A stretch of 64,000 bases of DNA from Triticum aestivum (taxonomy: Eukaryota; Streptophyta; Magnoliopsida; Poales; Poaceae): NCBI RefSeq assembly GCF_018294505.1, contig NC_057807.1, forward strand, positions 134,666,879 to 134,730,878, read 5' to 3'. The notes beneath the pieces are model-generated. The model was given only the letters and a program-made list of their open reading frames with translations. It was not told the DNA's origin and ran no database searches. A program made the position numbers and the translations under genes. Shown here piece by piece: positions 24,088 through 34,894 of this stretch (position 1 is its first letter; each line of letters opens with the position of its first letter).

Positions 24088-25628
24088 TGTAAGTGCATCT
24101 AGTGCCCCTTAGTGATTTTGGTGTATTGAAGACTTATAGGTTAAGGGACTAATGCGTTTGTGAGTGTACACAGGTCTATAAGTCTATGAGGAGTTTGATA
24201 TTTACAGAGAAAAGTCGACCCCTAAAAATGAAGTTCTTCGACTGAAGACTTTGATATTCTGAAGACTTTCTGAAGACTTTGAAAGTGAAGAAATTGGTGT
24301 GACCTTGAAGACTTGGTATTCATTTGTGGAACATGAAGCGTGAAGACTTTTGTTTTCGTAGTTTCATTTTCTCTTTGTTGAGTCATAGGAAACACCATAC
24401 TGTTAAAGGGGGTCGAGGAAATACTAAGGAAAAATTTCCATGTGATGCTCAACTCAAAATCCTACACCTACCAATCCCTTCGAGTGAAGCCTTTGGAAAT
24501 CTCATACAGTTCAGTCACTTTCTTCAGTGACAGAGACGAAGTTCTTCTAGTCGCTGATGAATTTGTTCTGACTGAGGAGTTAGGAATTCACCAGTGCGAA
24601 TTGCCTACACAGTGAGGAACATGATAGCCCTGAGGAATTTGAGAGTCAAATTTCCGACCGTTGTTGTGCTGCGCGCCAGCTGTCCCAAAATATCTTATCC
24701 ACCTAACCGTCATATCATTGAAGGGCATTTATGTCTTATCATGTCGGGCTGCTCCCTAGGCTATAAATAGCCGCCCCCTACAACCACTAGCTGGTAGGGT
24801 GCTCCGAGAGAACTTGACACTTGTCATTTGAGAGCAACCCATCCTCCGAGGACTTTGAGCGAAAATCATCGAGTGAGGAAAACCCAAAACCAAACCCCTA
24901 CAAACCCAAAGTGATTGAGCATCACTGAAGAAATTGATCCTGCGTGGATCCGACGCTTGTTACCTTCGAAGACTGTGCTTCTTCCAGACGGTTAGGCGTC
25001 ATGGTCTAGAGCATCCAAGAGGAATTGTGGATCGCCGAGTGACCAAGTCTGTGAAGGTTTAGAAGTCGCCTGAAGACTTACCACGAGTGATTGGACGAGG
25101 TCTGTGTGACCTTAGTTCAAGGAGAATACGGTGAGGACTGGGTGTCCTAAGCTGCGTGCTCAGTGACTGGGTGTCCGGGACTGTGTGTCCTCGAGTTTAA
25201 ATACTCAGCCGCTCCAACCAGACGTACAACTGAGACAGCAGTTGGAACTGGTCTACTAAATCATTGTCTTCACCAACCTAACTGGTTCTATTTCCTCAAC
25301 CCTTTCATTTCCTCATTACTGTGTTGAGTGTTTGTTCATATCTATGTTTGAAGACTTCGACTAAAGACTTTCTCAATTTCCTCAGATCAATTTCTTTAGT
25401 CTGTTTGTCTTCACCTTGTGTTATCCTGTGATTATGCTTTCTGTACTCAGTGCTTGTCTTCATTTCAACTTGATGACCATGCTTGTATTCTGTTATGCTT
25501 ACTTCTGAGTACTTATTCCGCTGCTAGTAGTTCTTCGCTAAGGAATTTCCTCACCGGCAAATTTCTCAGTGAAGAATTCATAAAAATCGCCTATTCACCC
25601 CCCCTCTAGTCGATATAACGCACTTTCA
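24088..25628 (+). repeat. Maximus 3' LTR
   Basis: 1541 bp, the same length as the 5' LTR, with about 26 substitutions between them, mostly transitions. It is followed by GTTGC and then Tat Gypsy pol in register. Confidence 0.93.
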
Positions 25629-25633
25629 GTTGC

Positions 25634-27819
25634 GGGCCAAGAAGCCTGCCACAGAATCAGCTTTTCAGTCGTCCAGGGAGACGAAGCCTGTTCACATTCA
25701 CCCGACCGACCCCAATGCAGCTCCGACCCATATTTCCACAACACTCGACCCTAAATAGGAAGAAGCGCTCATCCAGTTCCTCCGTGAGAACTGGGACATC
25801 TTTGCATGGAAGCCTGCTGACATGCCGGGTGTTCCCAGGGGACTGGCTGAGCACCGTCTTAGAGTCGACTCGACAACAAAACCAGTCAAAGAACATCTTC
25901 GATGGTCCGCCGTCCAGAAGAGAAAGGCCATTGGCGAGGAGGTGGCTCGACTGTTGGCGGTAGAGTTTATCAGAGAGATATACCACTCCGAGTGGCTCGC
26001 CAATGTCGTCATGGTTCCCAAGAAGGACAAGTCACTCCGCATGTGCATTGATTTCAAACACATCAATCGGGCCTGCCCGAAAGATCATTTTCCTCTCCCT
26101 CGCATCGACCAAATTGTTGACTCGACTGCGGGGTGTGAGAAGTTGTCTTTTCTAGACGCCTATTCCGGTTACCATCAGATCCGTCTGTATGGACCGGATG
26201 AGATCAAAACAGCTTTCATCACTCCATTCGGGTGCTTCTGCTATGTCACCATGCCATTCGGCCTCAAGAATGCCGGAGCCACGTTCATGAGAATGATTCA
26301 GAAGTGTTTACTCACTCAAATCAGTCGGAACGTTGAAGCGTACATGGATGATATTGTGGTCAAGTCGCGAAAAGGTTCCGACCTGTTGACTGACTTAGCT
26401 AAAACATTTGCCAATCTCACGAGGTATGATATCAAGCTCAATCCATCAAAGTGCACATTCGGAGTTCCAGGTGGAAAGCTACTCGGGTTTCTCATTTCCG
26501 AACGAGGAATTGATGCTAACCCAGAAAAAGTTGGCACTATACTCCGAATGAAACGCCCTGTGCGAGTGCACGATGTCCAGAAACTTACTAGATGCTTGGC
26601 CGCATTAAGTCGATTCATCTCTCGACTCGGTGAAAAGGCATTGCCTCTTTACCGACTGATGAAGAAGGCAGACAAGTTCGAGTGGACTCTAGAAGCTGAT
26701 GCAGCGTTTGCCGAGCTAAAAGCTCTTCTCTCCACCCAGCCGGTGCTTGCTGCCCCAATCAGCAAAGAGCCTCTGTTGCTTTATATTGCAGCCACAGGAC
26801 AAGTCGTCAGTACAGTACTTACGGTCGAGCAGGGAGAAGAAGGGAAAACCTTCAAAGTTCAGCGCCCAGTGTACTATCTGTCTGAAGTTTTGACTCCATC
26901 AAAGCAAAGATATCCTCATTATCAGAAGCTTGTGTATGGGATCTACATGACCACGAAGAAGGTTGCTCATTATTTCTCTGATCATTCCATTACAGTCGTC
27001 AGCGATGCTCCACTTTCAGAGATTCTGCACAACAGAGATGCAACTGGTCGAGTGGCGAAATGGGCGATTGAACTCCTTCCCCTTGATATCAAGTTTGAGG
27101 CAAAGAAAGCCATTAAGTCCCAAGCAATAGCAGATTTCCTTGCCGAGTGGATCGAACAGCAGCAGCCGACTCAAGTTCACTCGGAGCATTGGACCATGTT
27201 CTTTGATGGTTCCAAGATGTTAAATGGTTCCGGTGCTGGGGTGGTCTTGGTTTCCCCCAGAGGAGATAAGCTCAGGTATGTGCTCCAGATTCACTTTGAT
27301 TCCTCCAACAATGAGGCAGAATACGAGGCCCTATTGTATGGGTTGCGCATTGCCATTTCACTCGGCATCCGTCGCCTTATGGTTTATGGCGACTCAGATT
27401 TGGTGGTCAACCAAGTGATGAAGGAGTGGGACGTTAGAAGCCCAGCCATGACTGGATACTATAATGCAGTGAGGAAGCTTGAAAAGAAGTTTGAGGGGTT
27501 AGAGCTCCATCATATACCCCGACTGAAAAATCAAGCGGCTGATGATTTGGCGAAAATAGGTTCCAAGAGAGAAGCCATCCCCAGTGGTGTGTTCTTGGAG
27601 CATATCCATACTCCATCAGTCAAAGAAGATCCTTTTACCGAAGAAGCTCCACAGCCCAAGAGTGCCACAGATCCGACTGAGGTTGAGGTCCCAGCAGTGG
27701 TCGACCGGGTCATGGAGGCTTTAGTGATCACTCCCGATTGGACAGTTCCATATATCGCGTATATCTTAAGAAAAGAGCTCCCGGAGGACGAGGAAGAAGC
27801 TCGACAGATCGTCCGCTGA
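25634..27819 (+). pseudogene. Tat Gypsy reverse transcriptase, RNase H and second RNase H
   Basis: Pol frame resuming after Maximus, with TAG at 25756; the longest open part runs 25822-27819 and ends in TGA. RT shows the LDAYSGYHQI block near 26150 and the intact catalytic YMDDIVVKS near 26343. The native RNase H that follows (LLLYIAATGQ, HYQKLVYGI) lacks the usual acidic set, as is known for Tat. A second, archaeal-type RNase H at about 27190-27570 has a complete D-E-D-D set in FFDGSK, EAEYEAL, GDSDLV and QAADDLA. It would copy element RNA and remove the template. The TGA at 27817 separates it from integrase. Confidence 0.9.
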
Positions 27820-28971
27820 TCCAAGGCCTTTACCGTGATCAAAGGGCAGCTATACAGAGAGAGCGCGACTGGAGTTGGTCAGAAGTGCATAACGCCAGAA
27901 GAAGGTCAGATAATTCTTGATGACATCCACTCGGGGACCTGTGGCCATCATGCGTCCTCTCGGACCATCATGGCCAAAGCATACCGAGCCGGATTTTACT
28001 GGCCAAGGGCGAATGAGATGGCAAAGGAGATAGTCAACAAGTGCGAAGGATGTCAATTTTACTCCAACATGTCACATAAACCTGCATCAGCTCTGAAGAC
28101 CATACCACTCGTCTGGCCCTTCGCGGTATGGGGATTAGATATGGTTGGACCCTTGAGAACAGGCCGAAGCGGTTTCACGCATGTACTGGTAGCAGTCGAC
28201 AAGTTCACCAAGTGGATCGAAGCTAAACCCATCAAGGACCTTGACGCCGGTACTGCTGTCAGTTTCATCAGAGAACTGATATTCAGATATGGAGTCCCAC
28301 ATAGTATCCTCACTAACAATGGGTCAAACTTCGATTCAGAGGAATTCAGGGCGTTCTCCACATCTCAGGGCACACGAGTCGACTATGCTTCAGTCACCCA
28401 TCCCCAGTCGAATGGACAAGCAGAACGAGCCAATGGCTTGATTCTCAAAGGGTTGAAACCCCGACTGATGCGTGATCTCAAGCATGCAGCCGGAGGATGG
28501 GTCGATGAACTTCCCTCAGTGCTTTGGGGTCTAAGGACCACGCCTAATTGGTCGACTGGAAGAACTCCGTTCTTCTTGGTCTATGAAGTTGAAGCGGTCT
28601 TGCCGAGTGACCTGCTCCACAATGCTCCTCGGGTCGAGCTCTACACCGAAGCTGAAGCAGAACAAGCGCGGCAGGATGCAGTCGACCTTTTAGAGGAAGA
28701 AAGGGAGATGGCTCTGATCCGATCGACCATTTACCAACAAGACTTGCGTTGCTTCCACGCCAAAAATGTGAAGAGTCGAGCCTTCCAGGAAGGAGATTTG
28801 GTTCTCCAAGTGGATCAGCAGAAACCACACAAGCTTGCTCCTTCTTGGGAAGGCCCCTTCATCGTCACCAAGGTTCTCCACAACGGAGCGTACCGTCTCT
28901 ACAACGTCGAGCACAACATCAACGAGCCCCGAGCTTGGAACGCAGATTTGCTCCGCCCCTTTTACACCTAA
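27820..28971 (+). pseudogene. Tat Gypsy integrase
   Basis: Same frame as RT, resumed after TGA at 27817; open 27835-28971. The HHCC zinc domain appears as SGTCGHHAS and CEGCQFY. The catalytic core has Asp in WGLDMVGPL and Glu in QSNGQAERAN, but the middle Asp is replaced: near 28311 the motif reads LTNNGSNF where the family has TDNG, a GAC-to-AAC change. This would abolish integration. The C-terminal region has the GPF-like segment WEGPFIVTKVL. It ends in a natural TAA. Confidence 0.9.
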
Positions 28972-29087
28972 GTATTCACTCGGATGAGTTGTAATAAAAG
29001 TACTTCTGTAGTTCATGTTTCACAAGACAATAGTGTCATAATTTCCCCAATGATTGATGTCATTTTTATTTGTTCAATAAAATTCCC
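28972..29087 (+). other. Tat Gypsy 3' untranslated start
   Basis: A/T-rich, with AATAAA-like TCAATAAAATT near 29074. No coding frame. It leads directly into the tandem-repeat blocks. Confidence 0.5.
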
Positions 29088-29440
29088 CCTCAGTGGGTGG
29101 CTTAGCTGCGAATCCGTTTCGCCTAAGTTTGTAAAAAAAATCCTCGCCGAGTGGAGAGCCAGCTTCCCACTCGGAGGTTTAGCCGCGAATCCGTTTCGCC
29201 TAAGTTCCAACAAAATCCTACCGAGTGATGAGCCAGTCTCTCACTCGGGGGCTTAGCTGCAGTCCAAGTACTCGCCTAAGTTCCAATGAAATCCTACCGA
29301 GTGGAGAGCCAGCCTCCCACTCGGAGGCTTAGCTGCAGTCCATGTACTCGCCTAAGTTCCAACGAAATCCTACTGAGTGGAGAGCCAGCCTCTCACTCGG
29401 AGGCTTAGCTGCAGTCTAAACACTCGCCTAAGTTCAAACT
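29088..29440 (+). repeat. Tandem repeat block A (about 76-bp units)
   Basis: Four to five imperfect units of about 76 bp, each carrying CCGAGTGGAGAGCC, CACTCGGAGGCTTAG and TCGCCTAAGTT. Unit starts are near 29142, 29217, 29293 and 29369. The first units carry AATCCGTTTC where later ones have CAGTCCA. Tat-lineage elements are known to carry such tandem repeats in their 3' region. Confidence 0.85.
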
Positions 29441-29946
29441 CAAATGTGCGCTCTGCAAGGAGGACGAGGTGCAGGTCGACTGCTACCCTCTCCTCCGAGC
29501 TACGCCACAAGTACAATGTGCGCTCTGCAAGGAGGACGAGGTGCAGGTCGACTGCTACCCTCTCCTCTGAGCTACGCCACAAGTACAACGTGCGCTCAGC
29601 AAGGAGGACGAGGTGCAGGACGACTGCTACCCTCTCCTCTGAGCTACGCCACAAGTACAATGTGCGCTCTGCAAGGAGGACGAGGTGCAGGTCGACTGGT
29701 ACCCTCTCCTCCGAGCTACGCCACAAGTACGACATGCGCTCAGCAAGGAGGACGAGGTGCAGGTCGACTGCTACCCTCTCCTCCGAGCTACGCCACAAGT
29801 ACAATGTGCGCTCTGCAAGGAGGACGAGGTGCAGGTCCACTGCTACCCTCTCCTCCGAGCTACGCCACAAGTACAACGTGCGCTCGCCAAGGAGGACGAG
29901 GTGCAGGTCGACTGCTACCCTCTCCTCCGAGCTACGCCACAAGTAT
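29441..29946 (+). repeat. Tandem repeat block B (7 x 72 bp)
   Basis: Seven units of exactly 72 bp starting at about 29443, 29515, 29587, 29659, 29731, 29803 and 29875. Each runs GTGCGCTCTGCAAGGAGGAC through GCTACGCCACAAGTAC. Because 72 is a multiple of three, several frames stay open on both strands and produce a 24-residue periodic translation. I regard that as an artefact of the period, not a protein. The unit is unrelated in sequence to blocks A and C. Confidence 0.92.
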
Positions 29947-29980
29947 AATGCATTCTCCATAAGAAAGACGCCGTCAAAAT

Positions 29981-30487
29981 CCTACCGAGTGGAGAGCAGA
30001 CCTCCCACTCGGGGGCTTAGCTGCAGCCCAGCGCTCGCCTAAGTTTTGAAAATCCTACCGAGTGGAGAGCAGACCTCCCACTCGGGGGCTTAGCTGCAGC
30101 CCAGTGCTCGCCTAAGTTTTGAAAATCCTACCGAGTGGAGAGCAGACCTCCCACTCGGGGGCTTAGCTGCAGCCCAGCGCTCGCCTAAGTTTTGAAAATC
30201 CTACCGAGTGGAGAGCAGACCTCCCACTCGGGGGCTTAGCTGCAGCCCAGTGCTCACCTAAGTTTTGAAATTCCTACCGAGTGAAGAGCGGACCTCCCAC
30301 TCGGGGGCTTAGCTGCAGCCCAGTGCTCGCCTAAGTTTTGAAATTCCTATCGAGTCGAGAGCGGACCTCCCACTCGGAGGCTTAGCTGCAGCCCAGTGCT
30401 CGCCTAAGTTTTGAAATTCCTACCGAGTGGAGAGCAGACCTCCCACTCGGCGGCTTAGCTGCAGCCCAGTGCCTGCCTAAGTGTATT
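29981..30487 (+). repeat. Tandem repeat block C (7 x 73 bp)
   Basis: Seven units of 73 bp starting at 29981, 30054, 30127, 30200, 30273, 30346 and 30419. It is related to block A (CCGAGTGGAGAGCAGA, GGGGGCTTAGCTGCAG, CTCGCCTAAGTTTTG) but more homogeneous. The last unit has drifted. Block B interrupts the A/C family. Confidence 0.92.
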
Positions 30488-30695
30488 GGGGAACAAGTCG
30501 ATTGCAATAAGCACCTCGCTTTAACCTGCAAAAGACACCTCAAACCAAATGCAAACACATTTAAACATCGAATCCAAGTTCGGATAAACACCTAACGGAA
30601 CCGAAAGTGCTCAGGCGCTAGGCCTGTTAAGGTTTGTCGGTTACAAAAATCACTCGGCACCGAGGCAAATTTAAAGTGTGGAGCTCAGAAGTTTT

Positions 30696-33600
30696 TTACC
30701 CCTCCTGCGGAGGGCTGGAAGGTGCAACAAACTCGTCCAGGTCGATCCCATCAGCAATCCGAGTGGCAGCGGCGATGAAAGTCTCCATGAAAGACCGGAA
30801 ATCGTGCTTCTTGGTGTTAGCCACCCGAAGGGCCGCCAGCTTGTCCTCTCGTGCATCCTTGCAATGGACTCGGGCCAGGGATAGAGCAACATCTGCGCCG
30901 CACCTGGCAGAGGACTTCTTCCATTCCTGCACTAGACTTGGGACTGTGTTTAGTCGAGTCATTAAAGACTCGAGGTCATTCTGGAGCGTCTCTCTGGGCC
31001 AGAGTGTGGCGTCAATGCGAGAAGTGGCGACCTTCAGCCTTGCGAGATAATCAACGACAGCAGTGACACGAGATTCGAGCCGGAGCACGTTCATGGCAGC
31101 TTCATCCTTCACAGGAGAGTTGATGGGATACAGGTTTACTTCCAGTCGACCTGTCTCCTCTTCAAAGTTCTGGCAAAATTCTGCAAACACAACCACCGAG
31201 TCAAGACAACAGTCGAATGGAAAGATCACAGTTAAAATGCATGTTTGATGCAAAAGATTACCTTCAAGCATGAGGAATAGCTTCTTGGCGAGTCCGCCCA
31301 GATAATCCTCCAGATCGTTCTTCTTCCCCACCAACTCACTAGCCTTGTCACTCAGAACAATCTTGTCACTTTTCAGTCGGCTGGCCTCTTTGTTGGCAGC
31401 ATCAAGAGCAGCTTTCAGATTGGTGTTTTCTTCTTCAAGCTTGGTGACCGAAGCCAGCTTCTCATCTGCGAGCTTGGTTTTCTCTAAAGCCGCTTTCTGC
31501 ATTTCAGCCAACTCGAGGTCTTTCTTTTTCAGAGCATCCTTCACTTTGCCTGCAAAGTTACAGCGAGGTCAGACTCTGAAACAAACGAGGGACAAAGGCA
31601 GTCGTCGAAGACCTCACCAAACATACATTTAGCTTCTTCCTTCGCCTTCGCCAAGTTCTCCTGGGCCAGCTTCAGGTCAAGCCCCAGCTGGATGTGTTTG
31701 TTCTCCATCTCGGTATAACGAGCAGCAAGGTCGCAGGATTTCTACGAAGAATCAATCGACAGATGTCAAAAGCAATTCACTTCCGAGTGACTAAGGAAAA
31801 ATCATACGTTTCTGAGACTACGGCCGAATACAAACATTCGACCACAGTCTCGGGGACTACACCCAGTGGGTGCACTCAGCGTGCCCCCACTAGTTCTAGA
31901 AAGTTAGAGTCGACCAGTCAACCTAAAAAAACGGGAGATGTTCTTCAGACTGTAGTCAACTGCCAGCAGTCGACCATAGTCTCGGGGACTACACCCAGTG
32001 GGTGCACTCAGCGTGCCCCCACCGGTTATGAATCCATTCGACCTAGTCGAATAAAGGAAAAACTTAAGACATAAAGACTATGGTCGACTACCAGCAGTCC
32101 ACCATAGCCTTGGGGACTACACCCAGTGGGTGCACTCAACGTGCCCCCACTAGTCCAGAACGTCAATCGACACACCGAGTGGGTCACCCAGTGGGTGTAG
32201 GACAATCACTAAGGAATTTTAGAAAGAAAAATTTTTAGATATCATATCCTAACAGAACAGGCGGTGACCGACTGACCTGAACATTACTCTGAAGAGCTGA
32301 ACTAGCGTCATAGGCTGCTTGGCTGGCTTCTCGGATGGCCTTCACTTGTTCCATCATAACTCCCGCCTGGCGTATTGCTTCTTTCGCGGAACTGGCTTGG
32401 TCCTCCGGGACGTAGTGGGTCAAGAAAAGTGAAGGTTGTGCAGCACTCGACGACGAAGGGCGAGCACTCATCAACGGCACTGCGAAAGAGACGGTGGGCC
32501 GAGTGACGTGCTCTCCGTCCGTGACCAGTGTCTCAGGTGCTGGCACATCTTGAGTCACCTTGCCAGCAGGTGTTTTTCTGTTCCTCCTCTGTCTTAGTGG
32601 CTCTTCATCGTCATCGTCAGGAAGGGTAATAACGACGTTGGATGGAGCTACGGAAAAGAATCAAATTAGAAGCAACGAGCCGACCGACTGAAAACTGAAC
32701 TATAAAGGTTATACCGGGTTTAGAAGTGGCAGCGTCTTCCATCTCATGATCTTCAGCCCTGGCCGAAGTATCAGAAGTAGCAGCACTACAACTCCAGAAG
32801 TCAGTCGGTCGATTCATCAGTCGACCAAGAATAAATTCATGTGGAACAAGAAGACTCAGAAAGCAACATTACCCTGAGATAGTGGGAATCGCCACCTTCA
32901 TCTTCGGCAAGACCTTCGCCGGCTTCGACGGCGCCACTCGAGATTGCTTCGGAGCTTTCTCAGTCGGCGCCGGAGATGTGGTCCGAGGGCGCTGAGTCGA
33001 CTGCGCGATAGTCGCGACCCCCTTACCACGCTCAGTCGCAGGGTCATGTACAAGCTTCGAGCGTCTTTCCGAGCGAGGAGGCGCAACTTCCTCCTCTTCC
33101 TCCTCCTCTTCCTCCTCACCAGAGTCGTCGCCCTCGTCATCATCGACAGCATCCGAATCCCACTCTTCCTGACTTTCGCCCCCACTTCCTTCCTCCTCCT
33201 CAGTCGGCGTCTGTGCTCCATTGGGCATCGAGTATAGTTCGGTGGTAGCCTGACAGACAACAAAACAAAGGTCAATCGACCAATTTGCAACAAAGCAGAA
33301 TGGGTAAAGCGAGATTACAATTAAGGATAAAGTGGGCATATTGTGTCCGGAGTGTAAGAATGGTCGAGTGGCGGAATCCTCCGGGCCCCTCGAGGGTTGT
33401 CCTTATTCCTTGTGATCGCGGTCATCCATCTCTCCAGTGTGGCATCGTCGACTGCTTCTGGATGGACTCGAGTTTCATCCTCGGTTCCACAGTACAGCCA
33501 CATCGGGTGGCCTCGGTACTGAAGCGGTTGGATGCACCGCCTAAGGAAGACCACCAGAAGATCCATACCCATCACTCCTTCCCGAACTAGCTGGACTACA

Positions 33601-34342
33601 CGTTCCATCAACATTTTTACTTGGGCTTTCTCCTCAGGGAGCACCTTCAGAGAAGAGGGCTTGTTCACTCGGTCCATGGAAAACGGAGGGAGACCAGTCG
33701 ACTGCCCCGGTGTCGACTCGTCTTGGCAGTAGAACCAAGTCGACTGCCATCCTCTGACCGACTCGGGAAGTGTCATGGACGGAAAGGTACTCTTGCTCCT
33801 CATCTGAATCCCAAGACCCCCGCACATCTGAATAACCTTAGTCCTATTGTCATCCGGACTCGCCTTTTCACTATCTGTGAGCGACAAGTGAATATGCGCT
33901 TAAAGAGACCCCAGTGTGGTCGACAACCCAGGAAGTTCTCGCACATGGACACAAAGGCAGCAAGGTAGGCAATGGAATTTGGATTGAAATGGTGGAGTTG
34001 CGCCCCAAAGAAATTCAAGAACCCACGGAAGAAAACACTCGGAGGCAGGGAGAACCCACGGTCGACGTGAGTGGCTAAAAGAACGCACTCACCCTCTTGC
34101 GGCTGCGGTTGCCACTCGTTCCCCGAGAGCCTCGCTGCCCCGTGAGGGATCAGGACCTCGTTGGCCAGATCGTTGAGATCCGTCTCGGTGATGGTCGAGC
34201 GGATCCAATCCCCTTGGACCCAACCTGGCGGCAGGCGGGACCTTGATGAGGATCCACCCTGACTGGACGCTCTCCCTTTCGCCTTCCCTGTCGCCATCGC
34301 CTTCTTCGCGCGCTCCAAGGCCGCCGTCTTCTCCTTCACCAT
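30696..34342 (-). pseudogene. Antisense multi-exon gene of the Tat Gypsy (gypsy-type transposase-like domain)
   Basis: A spliced gene on the strand opposite gag-pol. ATG at 34340-34342. Exon 1 (to about 33340) carries a domain I recognise as the 'putative gypsy type transposon' family (PF04195-like): LPPSVFFRGFLNFFG, LGCRPHWGLFKRIF, then ESVRGWQSTWFYCQD. A one-base frameshift near 33888 breaks it. Later exons with GT/AG borders: 33250-32873 (Asp/Glu-rich, then basic), 32785-32715, 32648-32277, 31741-31627, 31549-31262 and 31180-30696 (coiled coil KLADEKLASV..., TAA stop). The last two join in phase. Antisense genes of this kind are known in Tat elements; their role is unknown. The exon 1 donor is not clear. 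Confidence 0.72.
31838..32155. repeat. Three-copy repeat inside an intron of the antisense gene
   Basis: A block of about 55 bp with GGGGACTACACCCAGTGGGT and GTGCCCCCAC recurs at about 31840, 31968 and 32095, so the period is about 127 bp. The rest of 31742-32276 is intron without coding signs. Confidence 0.75.
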
Positions 34343-34464
34343 TGTCGCCGGCGAAGCACACGAAGAGTGGATGGGCAGAGGTGAGAGTAGGCGCGGCGGG
34401 CGGAGATGGAGAGGGCAGAAGGATAAATGAGGGAGGTACTGTTCAAAAACCCTCGCCTGGCGCC

Positions 34465-34471
34465 TTTTATA
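34465..34471 (-). promoter_or_regulatory. TATA box of the antisense gene
   Basis: The minus strand reads TATAAAA within TCTTATAAAAGGCGCC, about 125 bp upstream of the ATG at 34342. The position fits a start site near 34435 and a 90-base leader. The region 34480-34880 upstream is GC-rich and has no other feature. Confidence 0.6.
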
Positions 34472-34882
34472 AGAACGCTTCTGAGTGACTGACGAGTGGG
34501 TCCGGGAGATCCTATCACATCCCGAAACAGTCGCGCACGCGTGATACGTGGCGAAGAAGGCGGCGTGGAAATCGAGGCGTCCACGCCCTATCCTATCCGA
34601 GCGCCGCGGTCCGCCCAGCTTCGCGCGCTTCCCAAAATTCACATCCCACAAAATCCGCTAACAGCAGATTAATCTGTCAGACGGAAGATTTCCTGCGATC
34701 CGTCGCTCGGAAGTTTACCAAGTTCAAAAGTTCACTCGGCAGAAGAGAAGAATGGACCAAGGCGACTGAAAGAAAACTTGCTTCCATCATCAAAAGATTA
34801 TTGGTTTAAAATGAGACGTGTTCAGAACACAAAAGCAGGTCGGAAATATTATCAACTCCTTCCTCACTCAACCCTTGATCCA

Positions 34883-34894
34883 TTCGGGGGCTAA
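34883..34894 (+). promoter_or_regulatory. Polypurine tract of the Tat Gypsy
   Basis: TTCGGGGGCTAA directly precedes the 3' LTR start at 34895. The purine run is short (GGGGG), so this is the weakest part of the element model. Confidence 0.55.

Larger units (their letters stand above)
10757..25628 (+). mobile_element. Maximus-type Ty1-copia (SIRE lineage), complete with both LTRs
   Basis: A 14,872-bp element with two 1541-bp LTRs (10757-12297 and 24088-25628), both running TGTAAG...TTTCA and differing at about 26 sites by eye (1.7 percent). It has an initiator-Met primer-binding site, gag, protease, integrase, RT, RNase H, a large ORF after pol and a polypurine tract. Size, LTR length and the extra ORF place it in the SIRE/Maximus lineage. 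Flanks are GTTGT (10752-10756) and GTTGC (25629-25633), a duplication with one mismatch. It sits in the protease-RT linker of the Tat Gypsy. Frameshifts and stops show it is not autonomous now. Confidence 0.92.

Noticed and set aside
29088..30487. CRISPR array
   Set aside because: Units are contiguous 72-76-bp tandem repeats without unique spacers, in a plant retrotransposon.
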